Positions 14,105 to 21,167 of a stretch of DNA of 22,604 bases are shown here, piece after piece (the stretch's first letter is position 1; every line of letters starts with the position of its first letter). The notes beneath the pieces are model-generated. The model was not told the origin of the DNA and did not search any database. It worked only from the letters and a program-made list of their open reading frames with translations. Origin of the DNA: PALSA-612 sp046729255 (GTDB taxonomy: Bacteria; Actinomycetota; Thermoleophilia; Gaiellales; Gaiellaceae). The stretch lies in contig JBKPGF010000082.1 in NCBI GenBank assembly GCA_046729255.1, positions 1 through 22,604 of the forward strand. The letters run 5' to 3'. The translations under genes and the position numbers were made by a program.

Positions 14105-14869
14105 TCAATGCGCTGATCGCTCCTCGCCCGCCCAGAAAAGCGCGCGACGTTGGACGACCCGCAGCGCGACGTTCACGCTGTATCCCAGCAGCGCCACGAG
14201 CACGACGGCGGCGTACAGCTCCGGAACATTGTTCGCGAACCGCTGGTCCTCCATGTAGTCGCCGACACCGCCTGCGCCCGTGCGGAACTCGGCGGTCACG
14301 CAGACGACGAGCGCAATCGCGGCGCTGATCTGTATGCCGGTGACGATGCTGGGGAGAGCTGCCGGCAGCGTCACCCGGAAGAGTCGACCGGCGCGGCCGA
14401 CCCCGGATGTTCTCGCGACGTCGTGGAGCATGCGGTCGACGCCGCGGACGCCGTAGAGCGTGCTGATCAGGATCGGCCAGGCGGCCGCATACGCGACGAC
14501 GAAACGGTGCGTGCCGATGCCGAACGTCCCAAACCACAGAATCGCCAGGGGGATCAGCGCGACGGCCGGGATCGGACGCATGAACTCGACCAAGAGGGAC
14601 GAGCCGTCCAGCAACGTCCGTGAGCTACCGACGAGAACCCCGAGCCCGACGCCGATCAGGATCGCCAGCGCGAGCCCCTCGAGGTACGCGTGGAGCGTGA
14701 AGCCGATCTCGCCGGACAGCGTGCCCTCCGTCAGCTGGTCGTAGAGGGCCTTAAGCGTTGACGACGGGGTGGCGATGCTCTGCTCGTAGTCGAAGGCGCG
14801 GACTCCCGCCTCCACGAGCAGCGCCACGAGCACGACGAAGAGCCACCCCGCGACGTTGACCCGCTTCAC
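14105..14869 (-). CDS. NitT/TauT-family ABC transporter permease (first gene of operon)
   Basis: 254 residues from GTG 14869 (MKRVNVAGWLFVVLVALLVE, positively charged then hydrophobic, typical of the family). The core includes LALAILIGVGLGVLVGSS, FMRPIPAVALIPLAILWFG, the EAA loop around ARTSGVGRAGRLFRVTLPAA and a C-terminal helix YAAVVLVALLGYSVNVALRV. The frame extends to 15064, but the extra part runs across the divergent hydrolase-cyclase gene and lacks hydrophobic character. It is separated from that divergent gene by 57 bp, where the operon promoter should lie; I could not pick out a clear -35/-10 pair there. Confidence 0.9.
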   Translation of the reverse strand: MKRVNVAGWLFVVLVALLVEAGVRAFDYEQSIATPSSTLKALYDQLTEGTLSGEIGFTLHAYLEGLALAILIGVGLGVLVGSSRTLLDGSSLLVEFMRPIPAVALIPLAILWFGTFGIGTHRFVVAYAAAWPILISTLYGVRGVDRMLHDVARTSGVGRAGRLFRVTLPAALPSIVTGIQISAAIALVVCVTAEFRTGAGGVGDYMEDQRFANNVPELYAAVVLVALLGYSVNVALRVVQRRALFWAGEERSAH

Positions 14870-14926
14870 GGAGAGGACTATCGCTCGCGCATACGGACGA
14901 CACAAGGTCGGTGGGAGAATGACGCT

Positions 14927-16237
14927 GTGCGAGGCCCGATTCGCTACGCCCAGAGCGGCGACGTCTCGATCGCCTACCAGGTGACCGGTGACGGGCCGCT
15001 CGATCTCGTGCTCGTTCCCGGCTTCATCAGCCACCTCGAGTTCGACTGGGAGGAGCCGCGTCACGCGGCGTTCCTCGAGCGGCTCGCGTCGTTCTCACGG
15101 CTGATACGTCTCGACAAGCGAGGCACGGGCCTCTCCGACCGGCACGGGGGCATCGCCGACCTCGAGACGAGCATGGACGACGTGCGTGCGGTGATGGATG
15201 CGGCGGATAGCGAACGTGCCGCCCTCTTCGCCTACCACGAAGGTGGACCGATGTCGATCCTCTTCGCCGCAACGTACCCCGAGCGCGTCAGCGCACTCGT
15301 TCTCGCCAGCACATTTGTGACCGGTCCTCCCAGCGAACTCGACGAGGAGCAGCGGGCAGCGCTCATCGACGGCATCGTCAGCCGCTGGGGCGACGGCGAG
15401 ACGATCACGAGGTTCGCACCCGGCGCGGACGATGTGATGAAGGCGTGGTGGGGCGCTCGCGAGCGGCTTGGTGGCAGCCCCGGCGCAATCCGCAACCACC
15501 TCGCGTCTGTCGCGATCGCGGACGTCCATGACGCGATGCCGATGGTGCAGGCACCAACGCTCGTGCTGCACCGAGCGGACGATCCCATGCACGGCGTACA
15601 GAGGAGCCGAGAGGTCGCAGACGGCATCACCGGCGCCCGCTTCGTCGAGGTGCCCGGCGCGAGTACGCTGCCATGGGTCGACGCCGAGCCGCTACTCGAC
15701 GAGATCGAGGAGTTCCTCACGGGCGCCCGACCCGCCCCGGTCGCCGATCGCGTCCTCGCGACGATCCTCTTCACGGATCTCGTCGGTTCCACGGAGACGG
15801 CGCGACGCGTCGGCGACGCGGCGTGGTCACGGCTAGTCGAGCAACATCACTCACTCGTCCGGCGTGAGCTCGATCGCTACGCAGGCGAGGAGATCGACAC
15901 GGCCGGAGACGGCTTCTTCGCCGTCTTCGACGGCCCGGCGAGGGCGATTCGCTGCGCGCTCGCAATCCAGAGCGCTGTCCAGAGCATCGGGCTCGAGATG
16001 CGCGCGGGATTGCACACCGGGGAGGTCGAGCGGCCTGCAGGCGGGAAGCCGCGCGGCATTGTGGTCAACGTCGCGGCGCGAGTTGCAGGCCTCGCTGCGA
16101 CCGGAGAGACGCTGGTCACCGCGACGGTGCGAGATCTCGTCGCCGGATCCGGGCTCGAGTTCACCGATCGCGGCGAGCACGAGCTCAAAGGGCTAGGCGA
16201 GTCGCGCCGCGTCTATCTCGCTAGCGCCGGGCGGTAG
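14927..16237 (+). CDS. Alpha/beta-hydrolase-like domain fused to class III nucleotidyl cyclase
   Basis: 436 residues. Residues about 1-266 are an alpha/beta-hydrolase: VLVPGFISHLEFDWEE (oxyanion region), RLDKRGTGLSD, LFAATYPERVSALVLA, TLVLHRADDPMHGVQRSREV. The nucleophile elbow, normally G-x-S-x-G, reads A-Y-H-E-G (H104 at the Ser position), and the catalytic His position, normally DHLPW-like, reads STLPW (T247). The triad is therefore broken and the domain is more likely a ligand sensor than an enzyme. Residues about 275-436 are a class III cyclase: D284 (LFTDLVGST), D328 (TAGDGFF), N381 and R385 (VVNVAARVAGLA), GLHTGEV. The substrate-selecting Lys position is D324. Metal and transition-state residues are kept, so cAMP/cGMP synthesis is plausible. 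GTG 14927 is preceded by GGTGGGAG. Its 3' end overlaps convergent glcF by 17 bp. Confidence 0.9.
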   Translation: MRGPIRYAQSGDVSIAYQVTGDGPLDLVLVPGFISHLEFDWEEPRHAAFLERLASFSRLIRLDKRGTGLSDRHGGIADLETSMDDVRAVMDAADSERAALFAYHEGGPMSILFAATYPERVSALVLASTFVTGPPSELDEEQRAALIDGIVSRWGDGETITRFAPGADDVMKAWWGARERLGGSPGAIRNHLASVAIADVHDAMPMVQAPTLVLHRADDPMHGVQRSREVADGITGARFVEVPGASTLPWVDAEPLLDEIEEFLTGARPAPVADRVLATILFTDLVGSTETARRVGDAAWSRLVEQHHSLVRRELDRYAGEEIDTAGDGFFAVFDGPARAIRCALAIQSAVQSIGLEMRAGLHTGEVERPAGGKPRGIVVNVAARVAGLAATGETLVTATVRDLVAGSGLEFTDRGEHELKGLGESRRVYLASAGR

Positions 16238-17417
16238 CGAGCACTTCGTCGGCGGCCACGCCGCGGATCGAGGCGTCGAGCAGCTCGATCGGGTGCAGCG
16301 CGGGGAGCGCACGGCCGGCGCGTCGTAGCGCTGCCGAGACCTGCACGAGGCAGCCGGAGTTGGCGCTCGCGTAGACGTCCGGCTCGGTGGTCAGCACATG
16401 AGCGGCCTTCCGGTCTCCCAGCTCACGCGCGGCGTCGGGCTTCGTGAGGTTGTAGATGCCCGCGGAGCCGCAGCAGATCGCCTGCTCGGCAGGCTCCAGC
16501 CGCTGGAGCCCGGGGATGGCGTCCAGGAGATCGCGCGGCTCGACGCGGATCCCCTGCGCATGGGACAGATGGCACGAGTCCTGGAAAGCCACGCGGAGGC
16601 CCAGCGGATGCCTGTCGGCCCTCGGCTCCTCCGCCAGCAGCTCGGAGACGTCGGCCACGCGCACATCGATGGCAGCCTCCTTCAGGTGCGAGCCACAGCC
16701 CGCCGCGTTGACGACGATCGTGTCGACACCGGCGGCACGGAACCGCTTGCCGAGCGCGCGCGCCCGTCGTTTCCCTTCCTCCCGCCTGCCGGCGTGGAGG
16801 TGGAGCGCGCCGCAGCATGCCTGACCACGCGGCGTCACGACCTCCAATCCCTCCGCACCCAGCACCCGCGCGGTGGCGGCGTTCACGTCGCCGAAGACGA
16901 CGCTCTGCACGCAGCCGGTGAGCAGTCCGACCCGGCCCCGAAGCTCCCCTGCCGCCGCAGTCACCTCGGGCGGCCGCTCACGTGAGCTCCAGGGCGGCGC
17001 GAGATCGCCGAGAGCACGCAGCCGCCCCGGCATCACCTCGGCGAGAGGAGCCAGCGCGAGCGCCGCCCGCAGCCGCCGCGGGTGCGGGAAGACAGAGAAG
17101 ACGAGTGTGCGCAGCAGCCAGTCGCCAGCCGGCCGGTCGTACTCCTCCTCGATAACCTCACGCGTCTGCTCGATGAGGAGGTCGTAGCGCACGCCCGACG
17201 GGCACGCGGTCACGCACGCCATGCAGCCGAGACAGCGGTCGATGTGCTCGACGACGGACGCGTTCGCCGTCATCGTCCCGTCGGCGAGCCCGCGCATGAG
17301 CCAGATGCGGCCGCGCGGCGAGTCGGCTTCCATCTGGCCGAGCGGCCCGTACGTCGGGCACGTGGGCAGGCAGAAACCGCAGTGGGTGCACGCGTCGATG
17401 AGCTCGCGGTCGATCAA
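16221..17417 (-). CDS. glcF: Glycolate oxidase iron-sulfur subunit
   Basis: 398 residues. Two ferredoxin-type [4Fe-4S] motifs at the N-terminus, CTHCGFCLPTCP (C10, C13, C16, C20) and CLGCMACVTACPSG (C62, C65, C68, C72), are followed by two CCG (heterodisulfide-reductase-like) domains with QACCGALHLHAG and AICCGSAGIYNL. GlcF passes electrons from the flavin subunits GlcD/GlcE to the membrane quinone pool during glycolate oxidation. The start is taken as TTG 17417, overlapping the glcE stop as TTGA; it gives MIDRELIDACTHCGFC, the normal family N-terminus. The frame is open to 17516 without a better start. Convergent with the hydrolase-cyclase gene (17-bp overlap). Confidence 0.92.
   Translation of the reverse strand: MIDRELIDACTHCGFCLPTCPTYGPLGQMEADSPRGRIWLMRGLADGTMTANASVVEHIDRCLGCMACVTACPSGVRYDLLIEQTREVIEEEYDRPAGDWLLRTLVFSVFPHPRRLRAALALAPLAEVMPGRLRALGDLAPPWSSRERPPEVTAAAGELRGRVGLLTGCVQSVVFGDVNAATARVLGAEGLEVVTPRGQACCGALHLHAGRREEGKRRARALGKRFRAAGVDTIVVNAAGCGSHLKEAAIDVRVADVSELLAEEPRADRHPLGLRVAFQDSCHLSHAQGIRVEPRDLLDAIPGLQRLEPAEQAICCGSAGIYNLTKPDAARELGDRKAAHVLTTEPDVYASANSGCLVQVSAALRRAGRALPALHPIELLDASIRGVAADEVLATARR
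16480..16510. repeat. Two overlapping hairpins inside glcF
   Basis: GCCTGC-TCG-GCAGGC (16480-16494, 6-bp stem) and GGCTCCAG-CCG-CTGGAGCC (16492-16510, perfect 8-bp stem). They share GGC at 16492-16494, so they cannot form together. They lie in coding sequence just before the second CCG motif. Could be chance in GC-rich codons. Confidence 0.4.
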
Positions 17418-18166
17418 CGGCCTGCGAGCGTCAGACGGACGCGCTCGTGGAGAGTCCGCAGGACGGGGTCGTCCTCGGCCGAGTGCGACCCTGGCCGCGC
17501 CCGGACCTCGTGCCACACGTCGTCGCCTGCCGCCTCACCCCCGACAAGCTCTCGGGCGGCCTCGAGCTGGAACTCGACGGCGCGAACGCTCCCCTCGAAC
17601 ATCACGGCGAGCCGCTCTTCTGTGCCGTCGAGGGCGCTCGGGACGAGTGTCGAGCGGAGGATCAGCTGACGCTTGGCCTCGCCGTCATCAGCGGACGAGA
17701 CGGGCGCGACGAGCGTCGCGGACGCGTCCGGCAGCGGGTGAAGTCGCAGGCTGGCGCGGCAGATGACGCCGAGCGTGCCCCTCGATCCACAGAAGAGCTT
17801 GCCGAGGTCGTAGCCGGCGACGTTCTTCACGACTTTGCCGCCCGAGCTCGCCACGAGCCCGTCGCCGAGCACGACGGTGACGCCGAGCAAGAGATCGCGC
17901 ATGCGCCCGTAGCGGTGGCTCCGCGGCCCGACGAGATCACCTGCGATGCAACCGCCGATGGTCGGATCGCCCGGAGGATCGAGCGCGAGCATCTGCCCGT
18001 GCTCCGCGAGCTCGGCCTGGAGCGTCGACAGCCGGATCCCCGCCTCGACGGTGCACGTGAGGTCGCCCGCCTCGTGCTCGAGCACGCGGTCGAGACCGCT
18101 GAGATCGAGCTCTTCGACGGCGACGCCGTCCCGGACTGCCTGCGCGACGTCAGAGACGTTCTGCAA
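17414..18166 (-). CDS. glcE: Glycolate oxidase FAD-binding subunit, shortened
   Basis: 250 residues against about 350 in E. coli GlcE. The order is right for the family: NVSDVAQAVRDG, LDRVLEHEAGDLTCTVEAG (25-43), LDPPGDPTIGGCIAGDLVGPRSHRYG (starts at 62), KVVKNVAGYDLGKLFCGSRGTLG (starts at 111). Between VRDG (11-14) and LDLSGLDRV (20-28), where relatives have about 25 residues including the RGGGTK-type FAD pyrophosphate loop, only VAVEE is present. After EVRARPGS (220-227) the usual cap region is mostly missing and the protein ends ERVRLTLAGR. The only usable start is TTG 18166 (upstream in-frame codons contain no ATG/GTG/TTG before unrelated sequence), overlapping glcD by 17 bp. The missing parts are judged from memory of the family. 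The gene is otherwise open and well conserved, so it may be a compact working subunit or an early decayed one. Confidence 0.82.
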   Translation of the reverse strand: MQNVSDVAQAVRDGVAVEELDLSGLDRVLEHEAGDLTCTVEAGIRLSTLQAELAEHGQMLALDPPGDPTIGGCIAGDLVGPRSHRYGRMRDLLLGVTVVLGDGLVASSGGKVVKNVAGYDLGKLFCGSRGTLGVICRASLRLHPLPDASATLVAPVSSADDGEAKRQLILRSTLVPSALDGTEERLAVMFEGSVRAVEFQLEAARELVGGEAAGDDVWHEVRARPGSHSAEDDPVLRTLHERVRLTLAGR

Positions 18167-19598
18167 GGCCCAGCCTCTCGAGTGGATGCTGTCGATACGG
18201 GCCCGGCACCTCGCCGCAGAGGCGAGGCGTCGGGAAGAGCTTCCCCGGATTGGCGATGCCGGCCGGGTCGAACGCGCGCCGCAGCCGCTGCATGGCCTCG
18301 AGGTCGTCCTCCGAGAAGAGGAGTGGCATCGAGCAGGCTTTGTCCGTCCCCACGCCGTGCTCCCCGGTGATCGACCCACCGGCATCGACGCAGGCGACGA
18401 GGATCGCGTCGGCCAGCTCGCGCGCTCGCTCGGCCTCGCCCTCCACGCGGTCGTCGTAGAGCACGAGCGGATGGAGGTTGCCGTCGCCGGCGTGGAAGAC
18501 GTTGCCGACGCGGAGGCCGTGCTCGGCCTCCAGCCGGGCAATCTCGCGAAGCACCTCCGGCAGTTTCGTCCGCGGAACGACGCCGTCCTGGACGTAGTAG
18601 CTCTCCGAGATCCGCCCCATCGCGGCGAACGCCGACTTCCGCCCCAGCCACAGCAACGCACGCTCCTCGGCGTCGGCGGCCATGCGGATCTCGAAGGATC
18701 CCGCCTCGAGGCAGATCGCCTCGACCCGCTCGAGATCCTCCTCCACCTGCACGGCGACGCCGTCCAGCTCGACGATGAGCACCGCGTTCGCACCCTCGGG
18801 ATAGCCGGCGCCGACGCCCGCCTCGGCGGCCTCGATCGTCAGTCGGTCCATCATCTCGATCGCGGCCGGGAGGATCCGCGCGCCGACGATGTTCGACACG
18901 GCGACGCCGGCGGCGTCGGTCGAGTCGAACGCCGCGAGCAGCGTCACGACGCGCTCGGGACGGCGCAGCACCCGCAGCGTGATCTCGGTGGCGATGCCCA
19001 GCGTGCCCTCCGAGCCGACGAACACGCCCAGCAGGTCGGGCCCCGGCGCGTCGGCCTCGAGCGTCACGACCTCGCCGTCGGGCAGCACGACCCTGGCCGC
19101 GAGCACATGGTTGACCGTGAACCCGTATTTCAGGCAGTGCGCGCCGCCCGAGTTCTCGGCGAGGTTGCCGCCGATCGTGCACACCTGCTGGCTCGACGGA
19201 TCGGGGGCGTAGTAGAAGCCTTCGGTAGCGACCGCCTCGGTCACCTGGAGGTTCGTGACGCCCGGCTGGACGACGACTCGCTGTGCGTCGAGGTCGATCT
19301 CGAGCACGCGGTTCATACGCGCGAGCGAGATGACGATGCCCTCGGCAACGGGGAGCGCTCCACCGGACAAGCCCGTTCCGGCGCCGCGCGCGACGAATGG
19401 AATCGCCTGCGCAGCGCAGGCTCGCACCACCGCCTGCACCTGCTCCGTCGTCTCGGGCAGGCACACGAGCCCCGGGATGACGCGCCGCCCTGTCAGCCCG
19501 TCGCATTCGTACGTCCGCAGCTCCTCGTGGTCGGTGAGTACCGCACCCTCCGGCAGCGCGGCCGTCACGGCCTCCGTGAATGCGCGATCGAGCGCCAC
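18150..19598 (-). CDS. glcD: Glycolate oxidase FAD-linked subunit
   Basis: 482 residues, a normal GlcD length. Oxidises glycolate (or lactate-like 2-hydroxy acids) to glyoxylate. FAD-binding type 4 domain: the pyrophosphate loop PFVARGAGTGLSGG (67-80), QPGVTNLQVTEAV, YYAPDPSSQQVCTIGGNLAEN and LKYGFTVNHVLAARVVLPDG, GVFVGSEGTLGIATEITLR. The C-terminal oxidase domain includes GLRVGNVFHAGDGNLHP, GSITGEHGVGTDKA and RRAFDPAGIANPGKLFP. GTG 19598 gives MALDRAFTEAV..YECDGLT, the usual N-terminus; the longer frame to 20414 is antisense to malate synthase. First gene of glcDEF; its start is 12 bp from that of the divergent malate synthase. Confidence 0.95.
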   Translation of the reverse strand: MALDRAFTEAVTAALPEGAVLTDHEELRTYECDGLTGRRVIPGLVCLPETTEQVQAVVRACAAQAIPFVARGAGTGLSGGALPVAEGIVISLARMNRVLEIDLDAQRVVVQPGVTNLQVTEAVATEGFYYAPDPSSQQVCTIGGNLAENSGGAHCLKYGFTVNHVLAARVVLPDGEVVTLEADAPGPDLLGVFVGSEGTLGIATEITLRVLRRPERVVTLLAAFDSTDAAGVAVSNIVGARILPAAIEMMDRLTIEAAEAGVGAGYPEGANAVLIVELDGVAVQVEEDLERVEAICLEAGSFEIRMAADAEERALLWLGRKSAFAAMGRISESYYVQDGVVPRTKLPEVLREIARLEAEHGLRVGNVFHAGDGNLHPLVLYDDRVEGEAERARELADAILVACVDAGGSITGEHGVGTDKACSMPLLFSEDDLEAMQRLRRAFDPAGIANPGKLFPTPRLCGEVPGPYRQHPLERLGLAERL

Positions 19599-19610
19599 GC
19601 GTGTCAGTCT

Positions 19611-21167
19611 ATGCCCGTGGCTACCACGCTCCCCGCCGGCGTCGAGGTGCTCGCGGATGCCGGCGAGGCGGGCGAGCGGATCCTCACCGCAGAGGCACTC
19701 GCGTTCGTCGCGAAGCTCCAGCGAGAGCTCGGGCCACGCCGCGCAGAGCTCCTTGCCGAGCGCGACGAACGGCAGCGCAGCATCGAGGCGGGTGAGCTGC
19801 CCGACTTTCTGAGCGAGACGAGCCACGTCCGCGAGGACACGGACTGGCGCGTCGCTTCGGTACCCGCCGATCTCCAGGACCGGCGCGTCGAGATCACCGG
19901 GCCGGTCGACCGGAAGATGGTGATCAATGCCCTCAACTCGGGCGCGAAGGTCTTCATGGCCGACTTCGAGGACGCGAACTCGCCCACGTGGACGAACTGC
20001 GTCGAGGGCCAGTCGAACCTCATCGACGCCGTCGAGCGGACGATCTCGCTCGACACGGGCGAGAAGCAGTACAGCCTCAACGACGAGATCGCGACCATGC
20101 TCGTGCGCCCGCGCGGCTGGCACCTCCGCGAGAAGCACGTGACGGTCGACGGCGAGTCCGTTTCCGCGGGCCTCTTCGACTTCGGCCTCTACATGTTCCA
20201 CTCGGCGGAGCGGCAGCTGAGAACCGGCTCGGGGCCGTACTTCTACCTGCCGAAGCTCGAGAGCCACGTGGAGGCGCGGCTCTGGAACGACGCATTCGTC
20301 CTCGCCCAGGACGAGCTGGGCCTCCCCCAGGGAACGATCCGCGCGACCGTCCTCATCGAGACGATCCTCGCCGCGTTCGAGATGGAGGAGATCCTCTACG
20401 AGCTGCGCGAGCACTCAGCGGGGCTCAACGCAGGCCGCTGGGACTACATGTTCAGCGTCATCAAGAAGTTCCGCGACCGGCCGGAGTTCGTGCTGCCCGA
20501 CCGGCCGCTCGTGACGATGACCGTGCCCTTCATGCGCGCGTACACGGAGCTGCTCGTGAAGACGTGCCATCGCCGCGACGCGCACGCGATCGGCGGCATG
20601 GCCGCGTTCATCCCGAGCCGTCGCGATCCCGAGGTGAACGCAGTGGCACTCGAGAAGGTGTCCGAGGACAAGCAGCGCGAGGCGGGCGACGGCTTCGACG
20701 GCACGTGGGTCGCGCATCCCGACCTCGTGCCCACCGCGCAGGCGGAGTTCGACGCCGTTCTCGGCTCACGTCCTAACCAGGTCGATCGCAAGCGCGAGGA
20801 CGTCGACGTGGGCGCCGCGCAGCTGCTCGACGTCGCGGCGACACCCGGCGATGTCACCGAGGATGGCGTGCGCCTCAACGTCTCCGTCGGCATCCAGTAC
20901 ATCGCGGCCTGGCTTCAGGGCGCGGGCGCGGCGGCCATCAACAACCTCATGGAGGATGTCGCCACCGCGGAGATCTCGCGATCGCAGGTGTGGCAGTGGC
21001 TGCGGCACGGACGGGTGAGCCGTGAGCGGGTGCTCGAGATCGAGGCCGAGGAGATGGCGTCGCTCGGGCCGAACTACGAGACGGCCCGTGAGGTGTTCGA
21101 CGAGGTCGCTCTCGCAGACGAGTTCGTCGACTTCCTGACGCTGTCCGCGTACGAACGCCTGTCTTGA
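19611..21167 (+). CDS. aceB: Malate synthase A
   Basis: Condenses glyoxylate with acetyl-CoA to malate. 518 residues, the typical size of the A isoform. Conserved: ADFEDANSPTW (117-127), LYMFHSAERQL, YFYLPKLESHVEARLWND, the malate synthase signature REHSAGLNAGRWDYMF (266-281), GGMAAFIPSRRDP, GTWVAHPDLVPTA and NNLMEDVATAEISRSQVWQW (starts at 444) containing the catalytic Asp D449. It would consume glyoxylate made by divergent glcDEF; no isocitrate lyase is in view, so glycolate use rather than the full glyoxylate shunt is the local theme. ATG 19611 is chosen, GTG 19617 is an alternative; no Shine-Dalgarno is visible. The frame is open far upstream (to 17946) but only as antisense of glcD/glcE. 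Its stop overlaps the next gene as TTGA. Confidence 0.96.
   Translation: MPVATTLPAGVEVLADAGEAGERILTAEALAFVAKLQRELGPRRAELLAERDERQRSIEAGELPDFLSETSHVREDTDWRVASVPADLQDRRVEITGPVDRKMVINALNSGAKVFMADFEDANSPTWTNCVEGQSNLIDAVERTISLDTGEKQYSLNDEIATMLVRPRGWHLREKHVTVDGESVSAGLFDFGLYMFHSAERQLRTGSGPYFYLPKLESHVEARLWNDAFVLAQDELGLPQGTIRATVLIETILAAFEMEEILYELREHSAGLNAGRWDYMFSVIKKFRDRPEFVLPDRPLVTMTVPFMRAYTELLVKTCHRRDAHAIGGMAAFIPSRRDPEVNAVALEKVSEDKQREAGDGFDGTWVAHPDLVPTAQAEFDAVLGSRPNQVDRKREDVDVGAAQLLDVAATPGDVTEDGVRLNVSVGIQYIAAWLQGAGAAAINNLMEDVATAEISRSQVWQWLRHGRVSRERVLEIEAEEMASLGPNYETAREVFDEVALADEFVDFLTLSAYERLS

Noticed and set aside
14870..15064. 65-codon N-terminal extension of the first permease
   Set aside because: It runs through the intergenic gap into the divergent hydrolase-cyclase gene and lacks membrane character; GTG 14869 gives the family-typical start.
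17946..19610. Very long plus-strand open frame running into malate synthase (would make a protein of over 1000 residues)
   Set aside because: The first 555 codons are exactly antisense to glcE and glcD, whose protein sequences are clearly conserved. The stretch has shadow-type composition (His, Arg and Asp rich). Malate synthase homology begins only at 19611.
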